A DNA stretch of 64,000 nucleotides from Candidatus Phycosocius bacilliformis (GCF_003112735.1 NZ_BFBR01000003.1:124001-188000); one strand, 5' to 3'; positions 37,297-46,649 are shown, numbered from the stretch's first letter. A program made the numbers and translations. Notes: generated by a model from the sequence alone, not told the origin.

Positions 37297-37375
37297 CTGA
37301 TTTTCCTTTCGTCCTGTGTTGTAGGCCCCGGGGTTTGCCTAAGTGCCGGGGGCGAAGTGGGGAGGCGTTGGCGGG

Positions 37376-38200
37376 TCAATTCACAGTGGGGTTCGCGCCG
37401 CCATCGACACGCAGGTTTGCGCCGTTGATGAAGTCGGACTGTGGGCTTGCAAGGAAAGCCACCGCCCGGGCAATGTCGTCGGGACGACCAAGACGCCGTG
37501 TTGGTGTGTTCAGCACATGGGTGGCCGCATTATGCTCGATCACGTCCCAATCCTCACCCCAACCAAAACTTTGTGACCAGCCGCGGATCATGGGTTCGAC
37601 TGCGGGGGTACGAACCAGACCGGGTGAGACCGCATTGACCGTAATGCCCGTGCCGGCCAGCAGCCGCGAGAGACTGACCATCTGGTTCAAATTGGCCGCT
37701 TTTGTCAGGGAATATTGTGGGAAGGCTTCGCGTGGCATTGCAGCAGCAACCGAGCCGAGCATGACGACCCTCCCCCAGCCGCGGTCCTTCATTTGCGGCA
37801 CAATCCGGCGAACCATTCTGAACACCGAATTGACATTGGCCTCATAAAGCGCGCTGGCCTGAGATGCGCCCAAATCTGTCAACCAATCGCCGGGGGCGGG
37901 CGCTTTAGGCGCAATCAGCAGGCCGGCATTATTGACCAGAATATCAATCCCGCCGAACGCCGCCAGTGCCGCACCAGCCACCTGATCCGCTCCAGCCTCG
38001 GTCGACACATCCCCCACGGCACCGGCCGCCCTAAACCCGTCGCGGGTCAGCTCTGCCACCCCGTCAGCAACCGCCTCGGTGCGCCGACCATGCACAATCA
38101 CAGCCGCGCCTTCCCGCGCCAGAAGCCGCACGATCGCCGCCCCGATCCCACTGGTGGACCCGGTCACGAGGGCATTTTTGCCTGCCAGTTGCAAATCCAT
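37376..38200 (-). CDS. Short-chain dehydrogenase/reductase
   Basis: A classical SDR of 274 residues: NAD(P)-binding Thr13-Gly-Ser-Thr-Ser-Gly-Ile-Gly20, Asn90-Asn-Ala-Gly93, catalytic Ser150, Tyr163 and Lys167. The substrate is unknown. It is divergent from the TetR gene at 38289, with a perfect inverted repeat in the 88-bp gap, so induction by its own substrate or a related electrophile is plausible. Confidence 0.93.
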   Translation of the reverse strand: MDLQLAGKNALVTGSTSGIGAAIVRLLAREGAAVIVHGRRTEAVADGVAELTRDGFRAAGAVGDVSTEAGADQVAGAALAAFGGIDILVNNAGLLIAPKAPAPGDWLTDLGASQASALYEANVNSVFRMVRRIVPQMKDRGWGRVVMLGSVAAAMPREAFPQYSLTKAANLNQMVSLSRLLAGTGITVNAVSPGLVRTPAVEPMIRGWSQSFGWGEDWDVIEHNAATHVLNTPTRRLGRPDDIARAVAFLASPQSDFINGANLRVDGGANPTVN

Positions 38201-38237
38201 GCCAATCTCCTTATCATGATGATCATCATCATTAATT

Positions 38238-38259
38238 ATTCATGATGGCTGTCATGAAT
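38238..38259. promoter_or_regulatory. Probable TetR operator
   Basis: ATTCATGA - TGGCTG - TCATGAAT is a perfect 8-bp inverted repeat with a 6-bp spacer. It lies between the divergent SDR and TetR genes, where an autoregulated TetR protein would bind. Further TCATGAT-like half-sites (38214-38233) adjoin it. Confidence 0.75.
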
Positions 38260-38288
38260 AGTGTCAAGGGGGGGTCAACAGGCAGCGC

Positions 38289-38834
38289 ATGAAGGTTTCG
38301 GCAGAGCAGAAGGCGCAGAACCGCAAAGCCATCCTAGAAACGGCAGGGCGGCTCTTGCGCATCAAGGGACCAGAGGGGCTCGGCGTGGCCGAAGTTATGG
38401 ATGGGGCCGGGCTGACCCATGGCGGCTTTTACGGCTATTTTCCGTCAAAGGAGCAATTGGCGGCCGAAACCGTTGCCCAGGCATTGGCGGAGGCAACCAG
38501 CTATGCCGGAAGCGCCGTTGATGACGCGGGCTTTGAGGCTTTCCTGTGTGGCTATCTTTCAACACCGCATCTGGACGATGTTGAGGCGGGTTGCCCGATC
38601 GCAGCTACCCTGTCAGACATTCCCCGACAGCCCCAAGCGGTGCGCGCGGCATTTGCAGCAGGTATGGAAAACTATCTTAAGGCCACCACAAAAGGGCATG
38701 ACCGCCAGACCGCCCTCGCACGGCTTGCCGCCATGATCGGTGCCCTCGCCCTTGCCCGCGCCCTGCAGGGTGAAGATCGCCCATTGGCTGAGGAGATCCT
38801 TGCCGCCGTCCGTGAGGATGATCGGGCGGGGTGA
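38289..38834 (+). CDS. TetR-family transcriptional regulator
   Basis: The 181-residue protein has the N-terminal helix-turn-helix at about 28-58 (Val-Met-Asp-Gly-Ala-Gly-Leu-Thr-His-Gly-Gly-Phe-Tyr-Gly-Tyr-Phe-Pro-Ser-Lys) and a short ligand-binding domain with a Cys at 102-103 region (Ala-Gly-Cys-Pro-Ile-Ala), a pattern seen in electrophile-responsive members. Its probable targets are itself and the divergent SDR-azoR pair through the palindrome at 38238-38259. Confidence 0.92.
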   Translation: MKVSAEQKAQNRKAILETAGRLLRIKGPEGLGVAEVMDGAGLTHGGFYGYFPSKEQLAAETVAQALAEATSYAGSAVDDAGFEAFLCGYLSTPHLDDVEAGCPIAATLSDIPRQPQAVRAAFAAGMENYLKATTKGHDRQTALARLAAMIGALALARALQGEDRPLAEEILAAVREDDRAG

Positions 38835-38907
38835 GCACCATGGCCACGACACCCACCGCACCGCAATCGCACATGCGGGCTTGATGTCTGAAAAAACAGG
38901 GAAAAAC

Positions 38908-38998
38908 TGGCGGAGACGGAGGGATTCGAACCCTCGGTGCCCTTTTGGAGCACGCTCATTTAGCAAACGAGTGCCTTCAGCCTCTCGGCCACGTCTCC
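38908..38998 (-). tRNA. tRNA-Ser (anticodon GCT)
   Basis: The minus strand folds as a class II tRNA: acceptor arms GGAGACG and CGTCTCC, the D arm GCCGAGAGGC, an anticodon arm CTCGT-TTGCTAA-ATGAG giving anticodon GCT, a long variable arm as required for serine, and the T arm with GGTTCGAATCC. The discriminator is G and the CCA end is encoded (38908-38910). It reads AGC and AGU codons. Confidence 0.97.
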
Positions 38999-39152
38999 GC
39001 GCTGGGCTCTGATAGCCCGATCATCGGGGGCAGAGCAAGACCGCCTGATCAGTCAAGCTGCACTGGCCCGTCATGATGGATGGGCTGCATGGGCATAAGC
39101 AGGATGGCATTGTCGTTAACAGGGCGTCTACTCCCGTCTGCTATGCTTGGGT

Positions 39153-40664
39153 ATGAATTATTTTTCGGCCATGGACGGGGCTGATCCTGTGACAACCCCA
39201 CCCCAAGAGCCGCCGCTGGTCGGCGCGCGCAAGGCCGCGCGTGGGGCACGTTGGTATCGCTCCAGTTTCGGCAAGGCCATGAACTTCATCGATCTTCTGG
39301 TCATCCTAGCCAGCATGGCAGTGGTGCTGGCTGTGATTTCCCATGCCGGGTTGTTGCACACTTCGTTGGCGGATTGTTTGCCGATGGGATTTGGCGGGCT
39401 GGTCTTGTGGTGGGTCCTGCGTGAGCATGACTTGTACCGCTTTGATGTGGAACCCAAAGTGACCGACCATGGCCTAAAGACTTTGGGCGCGATTATTCTG
39501 GCGGTCCCTGCCGCCGCTCTGGTCGGGGCAGTTCTGGCGACACTTATTGGCCGCCATCCAAGTCACGGGGCCTGGGAAGCCGGTGTGGCCAGCCTGTTGG
39601 CGGGATCATTAATCCTCGGTCTGCACTGCCTTTTGGCTCTCGTATTGAGCCTGATGAACCGGGCAGGTCTGTTTTCCTTAAATGTGGTGATCGTCGGGGC
39701 CACACCTTTGGCCCATCGTCTCATCGAGGAAGCCCATGCGCAGGGCGGGGATTTGACCATTCTAGGGGTCTTTGATGACCGACTGGAACGTGCAGGCCCC
39801 TTGCCCCACCATGTGCCCCTGCTGGGCGACCTGAACGATCTGATGGAATGGTCGCATTTGCCTCGGATTGACCGGGTGATTGTGGCGGTGTCCAGCACAG
39901 CCCAAAGCCGGGTCCTGCATTTGGTCAACCGCTTACGGGCCATGCCCAACAAATTGGTGCTTGCCATCGATATGCAGGGCTTTGACAGCGAGGGGACCAC
40001 GATTGGCCGCATGGGCAGCCTACCAGTTGCTTATGTGTCGGGTGCCCCCGAAGATGCCCGTCGGGCATTCTGGAAGCGGGTGCAGGATCTGGTGCTGGGC
40101 ACGATCATCCTCATCCTGGTCAGTCCGATCATGGTTTTGACTGGGCTCGCAATCAAACTGGACAGTCCCGGGCCGATTTTTTTCCGGCAGACTCGTCATG
40201 GCTTCAATAACCAACCGTTTTTGTGTTGGAAGTTCCGCTCCATGCGGGTGGAAACTGCCGATGCCACGGCCAGCCTTCAGGTCCAAAAGGACGATCCCCG
40301 TGTGACCTTTATTGGTCGCTTCATCCGCAAGACGTCGTTGGATGAATTGCCCCAATTGTTCAATGTGCTGGGGGGATCGATGTCGCTGGTTGGGCCGCGG
40401 CCCCATGCCATTGGCATGAAAACAGGCGAACAGGACAGCCAAGCCTTGGTGGCCGAATATGCCCACCGTCACCGCATTAAGCCGGGCATGACAGGTTGGG
40501 CTGCAATCAATGGATCGCGCGGGCCGGTGCATACTGCCGAAGACGTAGCCGCACGTGTGGCCTTTGATTTAGCCTATATCCGCACAGCCAGCTTCTGGTT
40601 TGACCTGTGGATTATGGTGCGAACCCTGCCGGCCCTGATGGGTGACAAGAGTAAGATCCGGTGA
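39153..40664 (+). CDS. hfsE: Undecaprenyl-phosphate sugar-1-phosphate transferase (HfsE-like)
   Basis: This enzyme primes polysaccharide synthesis by moving a hexose-1-phosphate to undecaprenyl phosphate. The 503-residue protein has four or five N-terminal membrane segments (about 35-170), a Rossmann-like middle part, a further membrane segment and the C-terminal transferase domain with Lys-Phe-Arg-Ser-Met, Asp-Glu-Leu-Pro-Gln-Leu-Phe-Asn-Val and Leu-Val-Gly-Pro-Arg-Pro. The start is ATG 39153 (a TTG at 39147 is also in frame). It heads a plus-strand run of three overlapping genes. HfsE assignment rests on the whole locus. Confidence 0.88.
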   Translation: MNYFSAMDGADPVTTPPQEPPLVGARKAARGARWYRSSFGKAMNFIDLLVILASMAVVLAVISHAGLLHTSLADCLPMGFGGLVLWWVLREHDLYRFDVEPKVTDHGLKTLGAIILAVPAAALVGAVLATLIGRHPSHGAWEAGVASLLAGSLILGLHCLLALVLSLMNRAGLFSLNVVIVGATPLAHRLIEEAHAQGGDLTILGVFDDRLERAGPLPHHVPLLGDLNDLMEWSHLPRIDRVIVAVSSTAQSRVLHLVNRLRAMPNKLVLAIDMQGFDSEGTTIGRMGSLPVAYVSGAPEDARRAFWKRVQDLVLGTIILILVSPIMVLTGLAIKLDSPGPIFFRQTRHGFNNQPFLCWKFRSMRVETADATASLQVQKDDPRVTFIGRFIRKTSLDELPQLFNVLGGSMSLVGPRPHAIGMKTGEQDSQALVAEYAHRHRIKPGMTGWAAINGSRGPVHTAEDVAARVAFDLAYIRTASFWFDLWIMVRTLPALMGDKSKIR

Positions 40665-42109
40665 TGGGCCGCCACCTTTTGGCCTATCTGGCCCCCAATC
40701 TGGCGCTGGCGCTGAGCAGCTTCGGCATGGTCGCGATTCTGACCCGATTGTTGAGCGATGACGCCTATGGCCGATACACACTCGTCTACGCGGCCATGAC
40801 ATTGGCGCAGTATATTTCGGTGGTCTGGATTGAGGCAGCTGCGGCACGCTTTTATGCGGAAGCGGCTGAAAAAGGCGAAAAGCCCGCGCATTTCGCCACC
40901 TTGCTCAAGCTGTTTAGTTGGTGCGCTGGCGGCTTTGCTCTGGTCTCGATTGCCGCTTTGCTGCTATGGCCAGCCGATGTGAATCTGAAGATCGTGATCG
41001 CAATCGCCTTTGGCAGTGTTATCACCCGGTCGCTCATCAAGATTGCGCTGGAAACCCGCCGCATGGCCCAGGAAGCCACACGTTATGCCGTGGTTGAGAC
41101 GCTGCATATTGGCTTAGGTTTTGGGCTGGGTATTAGTGCCGTCATTTTGTTTGCCATGGGCCCAGAAGGCCCGTTTATTGGCATGCTGATCGCTTCCCTG
41201 ATCGTCCTCCTGATAGAAGGGCCCGCCTTGTTTTTGGCCGCACGGGCTGGCGCGTTTCAGCCTGAACGGGCGCGCGCCTATTTGGCTTATGGTGCCCCGC
41301 TCGCCGGTGGCCTGATCCTCAGTCTAGCGCTGACCAGTGGTGACCGTTTTGTCATCGCTGCCTTTCTCGGTGAGGGCGATGTGGGGGCCTATTCGGCGGG
41401 CTATCAGGTTGGGGCACGGATTCTCGACATCATTTTTACCTGGGGGGCGGCGGCTGTAACTCCAATCCTCATCGCCGCCTATGAACGCGGTGGACCTGCT
41501 GCTGCGGTCAAGGCGGCCCACCAAGGCTATGTTGTCCGCCTGGGTATTGGTGCCCCGGCTGCCTTGGGACTTGGCCTGCTCGCCGCCCCAATATGCGAAT
41601 TCCTAATCGGGGAAGCTCTGCGTGACCGGGCAGTCCAAATCGTGCCGTGGATCGCTTTTTCAGCACTATTGGCCGGCATGTGCGACTATTTCTCAGAAGC
41701 CTTCATGCTGTCGAAAAAGGCCTTACAGCGCGCTATTTTGCTCTTGGTGCCCGTCATCACCAATTTGGGACTGAATGTCATGCTGTTGCCGAGCTTCGGG
41801 CTGATGGGGGCGGCCTATGCCAATGTGGCCTCCTATGGCGTTGGTATGATGATGCTGGCCATTGTCGGGCGACGCTATGTCGCTTTGCCGATCCCACTCG
41901 ACCAGACCTTAAAGATCGCGCTTGCCTGCGGGGGTATGGCAGGGGTGGTTCTTGCGGTGCCATCAATCGGCCCGCTGCCTGATCTCATCATCAAGTCGGC
42001 CGTGGGCGGGCTGAGCTATGGCGTGTTTGTCATTCTGCTGGATGTGGCTGGCGCACGCAGCTTTGCTCGATCGCTTTGGGCGCGCTGGGCACGGAGGCAT
42101 GTGGCATGA
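40661..42109 (+). CDS. hfsF: Polysaccharide flippase (Wzx/HfsF-like)
   Basis: The 482-residue protein is almost entirely hydrophobic, with about twelve to fourteen membrane segments, and starts with the MATE/Wzx-like pattern Leu-Thr-Arg-Leu-Leu-Ser-Asp-Asp-Ala-Tyr-Gly-Arg-Tyr. It would flip the lipid-linked repeat unit to the periplasmic face. It begins with GTG 40661 or ATG 40664 across the stop of the priming transferase, and its own stop overlaps the next gene by 4 nt. Confidence 0.88.
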   Translation: MMGRHLLAYLAPNLALALSSFGMVAILTRLLSDDAYGRYTLVYAAMTLAQYISVVWIEAAAARFYAEAAEKGEKPAHFATLLKLFSWCAGGFALVSIAALLLWPADVNLKIVIAIAFGSVITRSLIKIALETRRMAQEATRYAVVETLHIGLGFGLGISAVILFAMGPEGPFIGMLIASLIVLLIEGPALFLAARAGAFQPERARAYLAYGAPLAGGLILSLALTSGDRFVIAAFLGEGDVGAYSAGYQVGARILDIIFTWGAAAVTPILIAAYERGGPAAAVKAAHQGYVVRLGIGAPAALGLGLLAAPICEFLIGEALRDRAVQIVPWIAFSALLAGMCDYFSEAFMLSKKALQRAILLLVPVITNLGLNVMLLPSFGLMGAAYANVASYGVGMMMLAIVGRRYVALPIPLDQTLKIALACGGMAGVVLAVPSIGPLPDLIIKSAVGGLSYGVFVILLDVAGARSFARSLWARWARRHVA

Positions 42110-43035
42110 GCGGCGAGCACATCCATGACAATGGCGTTCAGGCCGCTACGTCTGTCGCGCTAAGCGTTGCCATGCCATTCTTTCGCAACGACCCCTGCCC
42201 GCTCATCAGCATGCTCACCAATCAAGTTGGGCTTTTGCCGGTTGAATTGCTGCTGGTAGATGACGGTTCAGGCAGCCCAGCCCTGACACGGGCGGTTACG
42301 GACCTGCTGGATGAGGTGCCAGCCCCAGCAAAGCTCATCACACTGACCCATAATCAGGGGCGCTCGGCTGCCCGAAACCGCCTGATCGCGGCAAGCACCG
42401 CCCCCTTCATCCTCTTTCTTGATTCAGACATGGCACCTGATCGTCCAGATTTTCTGGCCCAATGGGTCAAGCTGGCTCAAGCCGACCAGACTGCCATCGC
42501 CTATGGCGGATATTCGACCTTGCAAATACCCGATTGTGCGGCTCTGGCCTTGGCCAAACATATTGCTGAAGGCAGCGATTGTGATCCAGCGGCAGCACGC
42601 CAGCATCGCGGGCCATTGGCGCTGGCGACATCCAACCTTTTGGTCCGCAAGTCGATCCTTGCTGACATCCCGTTTGACACCGACTTTATCGGTTGGGGCT
42701 GGGAAGATGTGGATTGGGCTCTGAGGGCAGCGGCACAGGGTCATTTTGTCAGCCATGTGGATATACCGGCCACCCATCTGGGACTGGATGAAGCCGCCGT
42801 CTTGCTGGACAAGTTCGCCAAGGCTGCAGGCAATTTTCGCCGCATGGTAGACCGGCATCCAGAGATGGCAGCATTGCGGAGCACGCAGATGGCGCGCTTG
42901 ATGAAACACATCCCGGCGCGGGGCCTCCTCAAAGCATTCATGCGGGCTATCGCCTTGGCAGAATGGCTGCCGATCGGCTTGCGGGCCTTTGCCGCCCGCC
43001 TCTGGCGCGCCCTGTGGGCGGCCGAAGCGCTTTAA
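42106..43035 (+). CDS. hfsG: Family 2 glycosyltransferase (HfsG-like)
   Basis: The 309-residue protein is a GT-A glycosyltransferase that adds a sugar to the lipid-linked unit. It has Leu-Leu-Leu-Val-Asp-Asp-Gly-Ser (48-55), the metal-binding Asp106-Ser-Asp108 and the catalytic Trp-Gly-Trp-Glu199-Asp200. ATG 42106 overlaps the flippase stop. Its stop codon overlaps the stop of the convergent polymerase gene by 4 nt. HfsG in Caulobacter extends the holdfast chain; the same role is inferred here from position. Confidence 0.88.
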   Translation: MSGEHIHDNGVQAATSVALSVAMPFFRNDPCPLISMLTNQVGLLPVELLLVDDGSGSPALTRAVTDLLDEVPAPAKLITLTHNQGRSAARNRLIAASTAPFILFLDSDMAPDRPDFLAQWVKLAQADQTAIAYGGYSTLQIPDCAALALAKHIAEGSDCDPAAARQHRGPLALATSNLLVRKSILADIPFDTDFIGWGWEDVDWALRAAAQGHFVSHVDIPATHLGLDEAAVLLDKFAKAAGNFRRMVDRHPEMAALRSTQMARLMKHIPARGLLKAFMRAIALAEWLPIGLRAFAARLWRALWAAEAL

Positions 43036-44183
43036 CGTCGGATCGGCGCGCGCGGAGGCAGATGGGCTGGACGGGGTGAAGCTGGTCTTGGAATAGGCTG
43101 CGATGGACTGACAGCCGTGGGTCGAACACTTTCGGCGCGCAGGCCAAAGCTCACTCCCGCCATCAGCGCAATCCAAGGTCCAGCAATCAACACAGAGTCT
43201 GAGAGGCTCAAAAGACCCACAACACTGGCAGTCCAAACAGCAAGGACAAACACCCCATCAGGTCCCTCCTGGCCAAGCCCGAACAGGATCCGAAACGTAC
43301 TCACCATCAGCCAGATAGCAACGATAAACCCGCCAGCCAGGCCAAGCCCACCCCAGAAGCCATCCGTCCATGTCGAGCCGACAACCCCTAATCCATAGCC
43401 CAATAGGCTGGGCCCGGTGTCGCTCATGAGATTAAGCTCAATCGGCCCGAACAAAAAACCGAAGGTCAGCGCGACAATCAAAAAGGCCACCAAAATGGCG
43501 ACATGGATTGGCGTCCAAATAATGCGGGCGCCCAGCCACGTCCAAGCCAAGCCAACCAAGCCTGCAAGCCCGCCTATTGCTGGGGCCAACAACGCCACCC
43601 AATGTCCAGAGAGGCCGCATATAACTGCCACCACAACTGTCCAAGCCAGCCACACCCAGCGCCAGCGACCGCGCGTCACCGCCGCCCATAAACCCCCAAT
43701 CAGCGCAAAACTGAGGTCGGCTTCGGCGATGTCTGGTAATGCGGCCGGATTGGTGAAGGCTTGACTGGCGACCATATGTCCCAGAACCATCATGACCCCG
43801 GCACTGGCAATGAGATGGGCATAAAGGCGACTGGAGAATTGGCCCGCCACAACCCAGCCAAAAATCCAGACCAGCACGACCAACAAGCCATTCTGTAGCG
43901 CCAAAGCCGGATCTACGGCCCACAGGGTGGAGGCGAGACAGACAGCCAAGACAAAGAGGGTTTCAAGCCGCGCACGGGCCAGCGGCCAGAAATACTCCCA
44001 CCGCACCGCAAAACCCACAAGGCCCAGCGCGGCAATCCCAGCCTTGAGCAACACGGCCCCGGCGGGGGCTTCAGCCATGCCAGCAGCGCCGGGCCATAAG
44101 CGCCAGGCGGCTGCGCTGAAACTGGCCAAAGCCAGCGCCAGCACCCCAAGGTCCCAGCGTACAGATGAGGTGCGGTTTGCCAC
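43032..44183 (-). CDS. Polymerase-like membrane protein of the polysaccharide locus (Wzy/HfsC-type)
   Basis: The 383-residue protein has about ten membrane segments rich in Trp and a larger periplasmic loop, ending in a Pro/Arg-rich cytoplasmic tail. The segment pattern and position fit an O-antigen-ligase/Wzy-type polymerase, although key residues of that fold cannot be assigned by eye. It lies 4 bp after the HfsB-like gene and in the order expected of hfs loci (hfsA, hfsB, then polymerase). Confidence 0.72.
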   Translation of the reverse strand: MANRTSSVRWDLGVLALALASFSAAAWRLWPGAAGMAEAPAGAVLLKAGIAALGLVGFAVRWEYFWPLARARLETLFVLAVCLASTLWAVDPALALQNGLLVVLVWIFGWVVAGQFSSRLYAHLIASAGVMMVLGHMVASQAFTNPAALPDIAEADLSFALIGGLWAAVTRGRWRWVWLAWTVVVAVICGLSGHWVALLAPAIGGLAGLVGLAWTWLGARIIWTPIHVAILVAFLIVALTFGFLFGPIELNLMSDTGPSLLGYGLGVVGSTWTDGFWGGLGLAGGFIVAIWLMVSTFRILFGLGQEGPDGVFVLAVWTASVVGLLSLSDSVLIAGPWIALMAGVSFGLRAESVRPTAVSPSQPIPRPASPRPAHLPPRAPIRR

Positions 44184-44187
44184 TATG

Positions 44188-44862
44188 TCAGGCCTGTCGG
44201 CGGAGCTTAAACCCAGAGGATGCGGTTTCAGTCACCACGATTCCGAGACAGCGTCCACCGCGACCGATAATCTCATCGCGCAGATCAATGGACTCCCGCA
44301 CATCGCTGATCTGGCTATCGATTACCAGAATGACGCCATCCATGTCCGGGACCAAGGCTAACCCCGCGCGAGAATATTCCAGCGCCGGGGCGTCAACCAC
44401 TGTCATGTCAATCGCCTTGCGCACCGCTTGCCAATAAGAGGGCGCCGGACTGACCTGCATTTTCTGACCGGCTTGCAAGGCAGCGCGGTTGAAGCGGCTG
44501 ACGAAAAGCTTTGGCACGGGGGTTCGAAAACTCACCAAAGCCCCCTCACCCTGGCTGCCATCGGCCGCTTTGGGCTGGGCTCGCCAGAATGGCTGGGTGG
44601 CAAATGTCATATCGAAGGGGCCCTTCATGGCAGCTTGTTCGCCGCCATAGGCAGCAAACTGGCCAGGTCCGAAGAAATCCAAATCGACGAGCCAAGCTGC
44701 GCGCGCAGCGCGGGCGGCAGCCACTTCAGCAAAAGCGCGTGCGACCTCAGAAATGCCCACATCCGACCGCGCACCAACAAACATGACCGCAGCCCCGCCC
44801 CCGCCGGTTGCTGCTGCAACCGCGGACCAGACTCCGTTCATCTGCGCCTGAATGCTGGCCAT
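44188..44862 (-). CDS. hfsB: HfsB-like P-loop partner of the chain-length protein (degenerate)
   Basis: The 224-residue protein resembles the cytoplasmic ATPase half of Wzc/BY-kinases but with altered sites. The expected Walker A (Gly-x-x-x-x-Gly-Lys-Ser/Thr) reads Gly-Ala-Arg-Ser-Asp-Val-Gly-Ile-Ser-Glu, so the catalytic Lys is missing. Ala-Trp-Leu-Val-Asp-Leu-Asp-Phe resembles Walker A', and Val-Val-Asp-Ala-Pro Walker B. There is no Tyr-rich tail. It follows the HfsA-like gene after a 165-bp gap and probably acts as a structural partner; kinase activity is unlikely. Confidence 0.82.
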   Translation of the reverse strand: MASIQAQMNGVWSAVAAATGGGGAAVMFVGARSDVGISEVARAFAEVAAARAARAAWLVDLDFFGPGQFAAYGGEQAAMKGPFDMTFATQPFWRAQPKAADGSQGEGALVSFRTPVPKLFVSRFNRAALQAGQKMQVSPAPSYWQAVRKAIDMTVVDAPALEYSRAGLALVPDMDGVILVIDSQISDVRESIDLRDEIIGRGGRCLGIVVTETASSGFKLRRQA

Positions 44863-45027
44863 CGAATCCCCATTTCACGCACTTGAAGGACGAGTGTCTG
44901 ACCAGAACCGGACTCATGAAGCGGAAACTGGCCTGCGCGTGTCATTGGCTGAGTGCACCCTATATTTCAACCAGATTCGATCAATCCCGATACGGGCCCT
45001 TCTGCGCGAAGACCAGCGGCATCGCGC

Positions 45028-46509
45028 TCAGCGCGCCACAACTGCCAAGACCGGCAGCCCCAAGGTTCGCCCGACAGATGCTGCGGTCGGGAAATTGGAT
45101 CGGGCAAAGGCCCGGATACCCCCCGCTGCCAAGGCGGTAATGCCGGCAAAGAAGATGGCCAACATCGCAAGTTCGCGCTTCCAGCTCTTGCCGCGCGTGG
45201 GTACGGTCGCCCGTTCAATGACCCGAATATTCTCATTCGATGTGCGACTAATTTCATTTTGCGCTTGGGAGGAAGCTTCCCGCGTTGAGAATTGGCGGAC
45301 TTGTTCTTCTAAAATAGCCTTGCGCCGCATCAGATCATCAAACATCGGTTTGGCTTGGCTTAATTGAACAGCACGCGCCTGCAATTGGGCGACCTGGGCC
45401 TCAAGAATCGCTTCGCGTTGGGTCAGTGCTTCAACTTCCGCAGCATTGCGCGCCCGGTCGGCGGCCAATGTATCGCGGACGGGATTGGCCCCAGTCTTGG
45501 TTGTACCTGCGGCGCGACCTTGTTCGGATTGCAGCACAGCATCGAGAGCCTCGATCCGCCGACGCATGTCCTGAACAGGTTGGCTTTGATCGGTATAGCG
45601 GGTCTGCAGCTCTGCCAATTGCGTGGTCAATTCCAGCCGCCGCCGCGAGGTGTCGGTTTCAAACGACAGGCGTACTTCACGGGGTTCATTGCGAAAGCTG
45701 CGATCACTCGACGCATACCGGCCCTCGGCCTCACGCAGGCGCGACTGCACGTTTAGCAAATCAGCGCGGGCGCTGCTGAGCAAGCCCTGCAATGCCTGTC
45801 GCTCGGCTTCGAAGTCGGCAACGCCATTGGCCCCCAGAAATGCCGTCACCTCACCTTCGACTTCTTGCAAGCGCGTCTCGAACTCGCTGCGCTGAACTTT
45901 GAGCGAGCCTGTCAAATCCTCAAACAAGACTTCACGGCGATAGGACAGATATTCGTCAATCATCGCGTTGAGGACTTTTGCCGCCACAGCGGGGTCCTTG
46001 GCGCGATAGCTGAGCTTAATCACGGTTGTATTGGCAGTGGCGTCGGCGGTAAAATTGCGCTGAAACTGATCGACGCCGAAGGCGATACGCCGCTCTGGCG
46101 TATCTGGGCCTTGGCTAACGCGTATTTCCTCAGGCCCAAACACTTGGTCAAGGCCAATTTTACGAATCACCCGCTCAGCCACTTGGGCGGACTTGATGAC
46201 TTCGACTTCGGATTGAACGATTTGTTCCTGCTTGGGGGCACTCCCCCCGCCTGCATCCCCGACCGTTGGACGAAACACATATTCCTGTCCCAACAAAATC
46301 GACAGGCGTGCACCGGCGACATAGGTCTTTTGCTGCGTGCTGGCCAAGGCGATGCCAATGGCAGAAATCAGCACAAAAACAATCAGCATGAGCCATTTTT
46401 CGCGCCACAAAAGGCTGATGACATCGGCCAAATCAAGCTGCGGACGCGCATAGCCAATCGGTGCCATGCCGCCTGAGCGAGGATATGTTGGGCCCGACTG
46501 GTAAGTCAT
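45028..46509 (-). CDS. hfsA: Polysaccharide chain-length/co-polymerase protein (Wzz/GNVR, HfsA-like)
   Basis: The 493-residue protein has a first membrane helix at about 37-57, a large periplasmic part with long coiled-coil helices (about 190-420) and a second membrane helix at about 440-465. The Wzz domain opens at about 28 and the GNVR element lies just before the second helix. No kinase domain is attached; its role is taken by the separate HfsB-like protein. It is divergent from the export lipoprotein gene. It would set chain length and link synthesis to export. Confidence 0.9.
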   Translation of the reverse strand: MTYQSGPTYPRSGGMAPIGYARPQLDLADVISLLWREKWLMLIVFVLISAIGIALASTQQKTYVAGARLSILLGQEYVFRPTVGDAGGGSAPKQEQIVQSEVEVIKSAQVAERVIRKIGLDQVFGPEEIRVSQGPDTPERRIAFGVDQFQRNFTADATANTTVIKLSYRAKDPAVAAKVLNAMIDEYLSYRREVLFEDLTGSLKVQRSEFETRLQEVEGEVTAFLGANGVADFEAERQALQGLLSSARADLLNVQSRLREAEGRYASSDRSFRNEPREVRLSFETDTSRRRLELTTQLAELQTRYTDQSQPVQDMRRRIEALDAVLQSEQGRAAGTTKTGANPVRDTLAADRARNAAEVEALTQREAILEAQVAQLQARAVQLSQAKPMFDDLMRRKAILEEQVRQFSTREASSQAQNEISRTSNENIRVIERATVPTRGKSWKRELAMLAIFFAGITALAAGGIRAFARSNFPTAASVGRTLGLPVLAVVAR

Positions 46510-46649
46510 TCAAAGTTCCGCGCGTGGCCGAATCTGGACAAGCATTTTGCTAACCTTATCCGTTAATCAACCATTACTCATTAACGAAACGTTTAACGAT
46601 TGGGTTTCTAACAAAGTCACCAAATCTTTGCCTATGGGACTGATCCAAC
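46510..46649. promoter_or_regulatory. Divergent promoter region of the hfsA- and hfsD-like genes
   Basis: This 140-bp AT-rich gap holds several GTTAA elements. TTAA (46581-46584) and TTAA (46593-46596) are 8 bp apart, one more than the CtrA consensus TTAA-N7-TTAA, with GAAACGTTT between. No clear -35/-10 pair was fixed for either gene. CtrA or another cell-cycle regulator is only a possibility. Confidence 0.4.
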
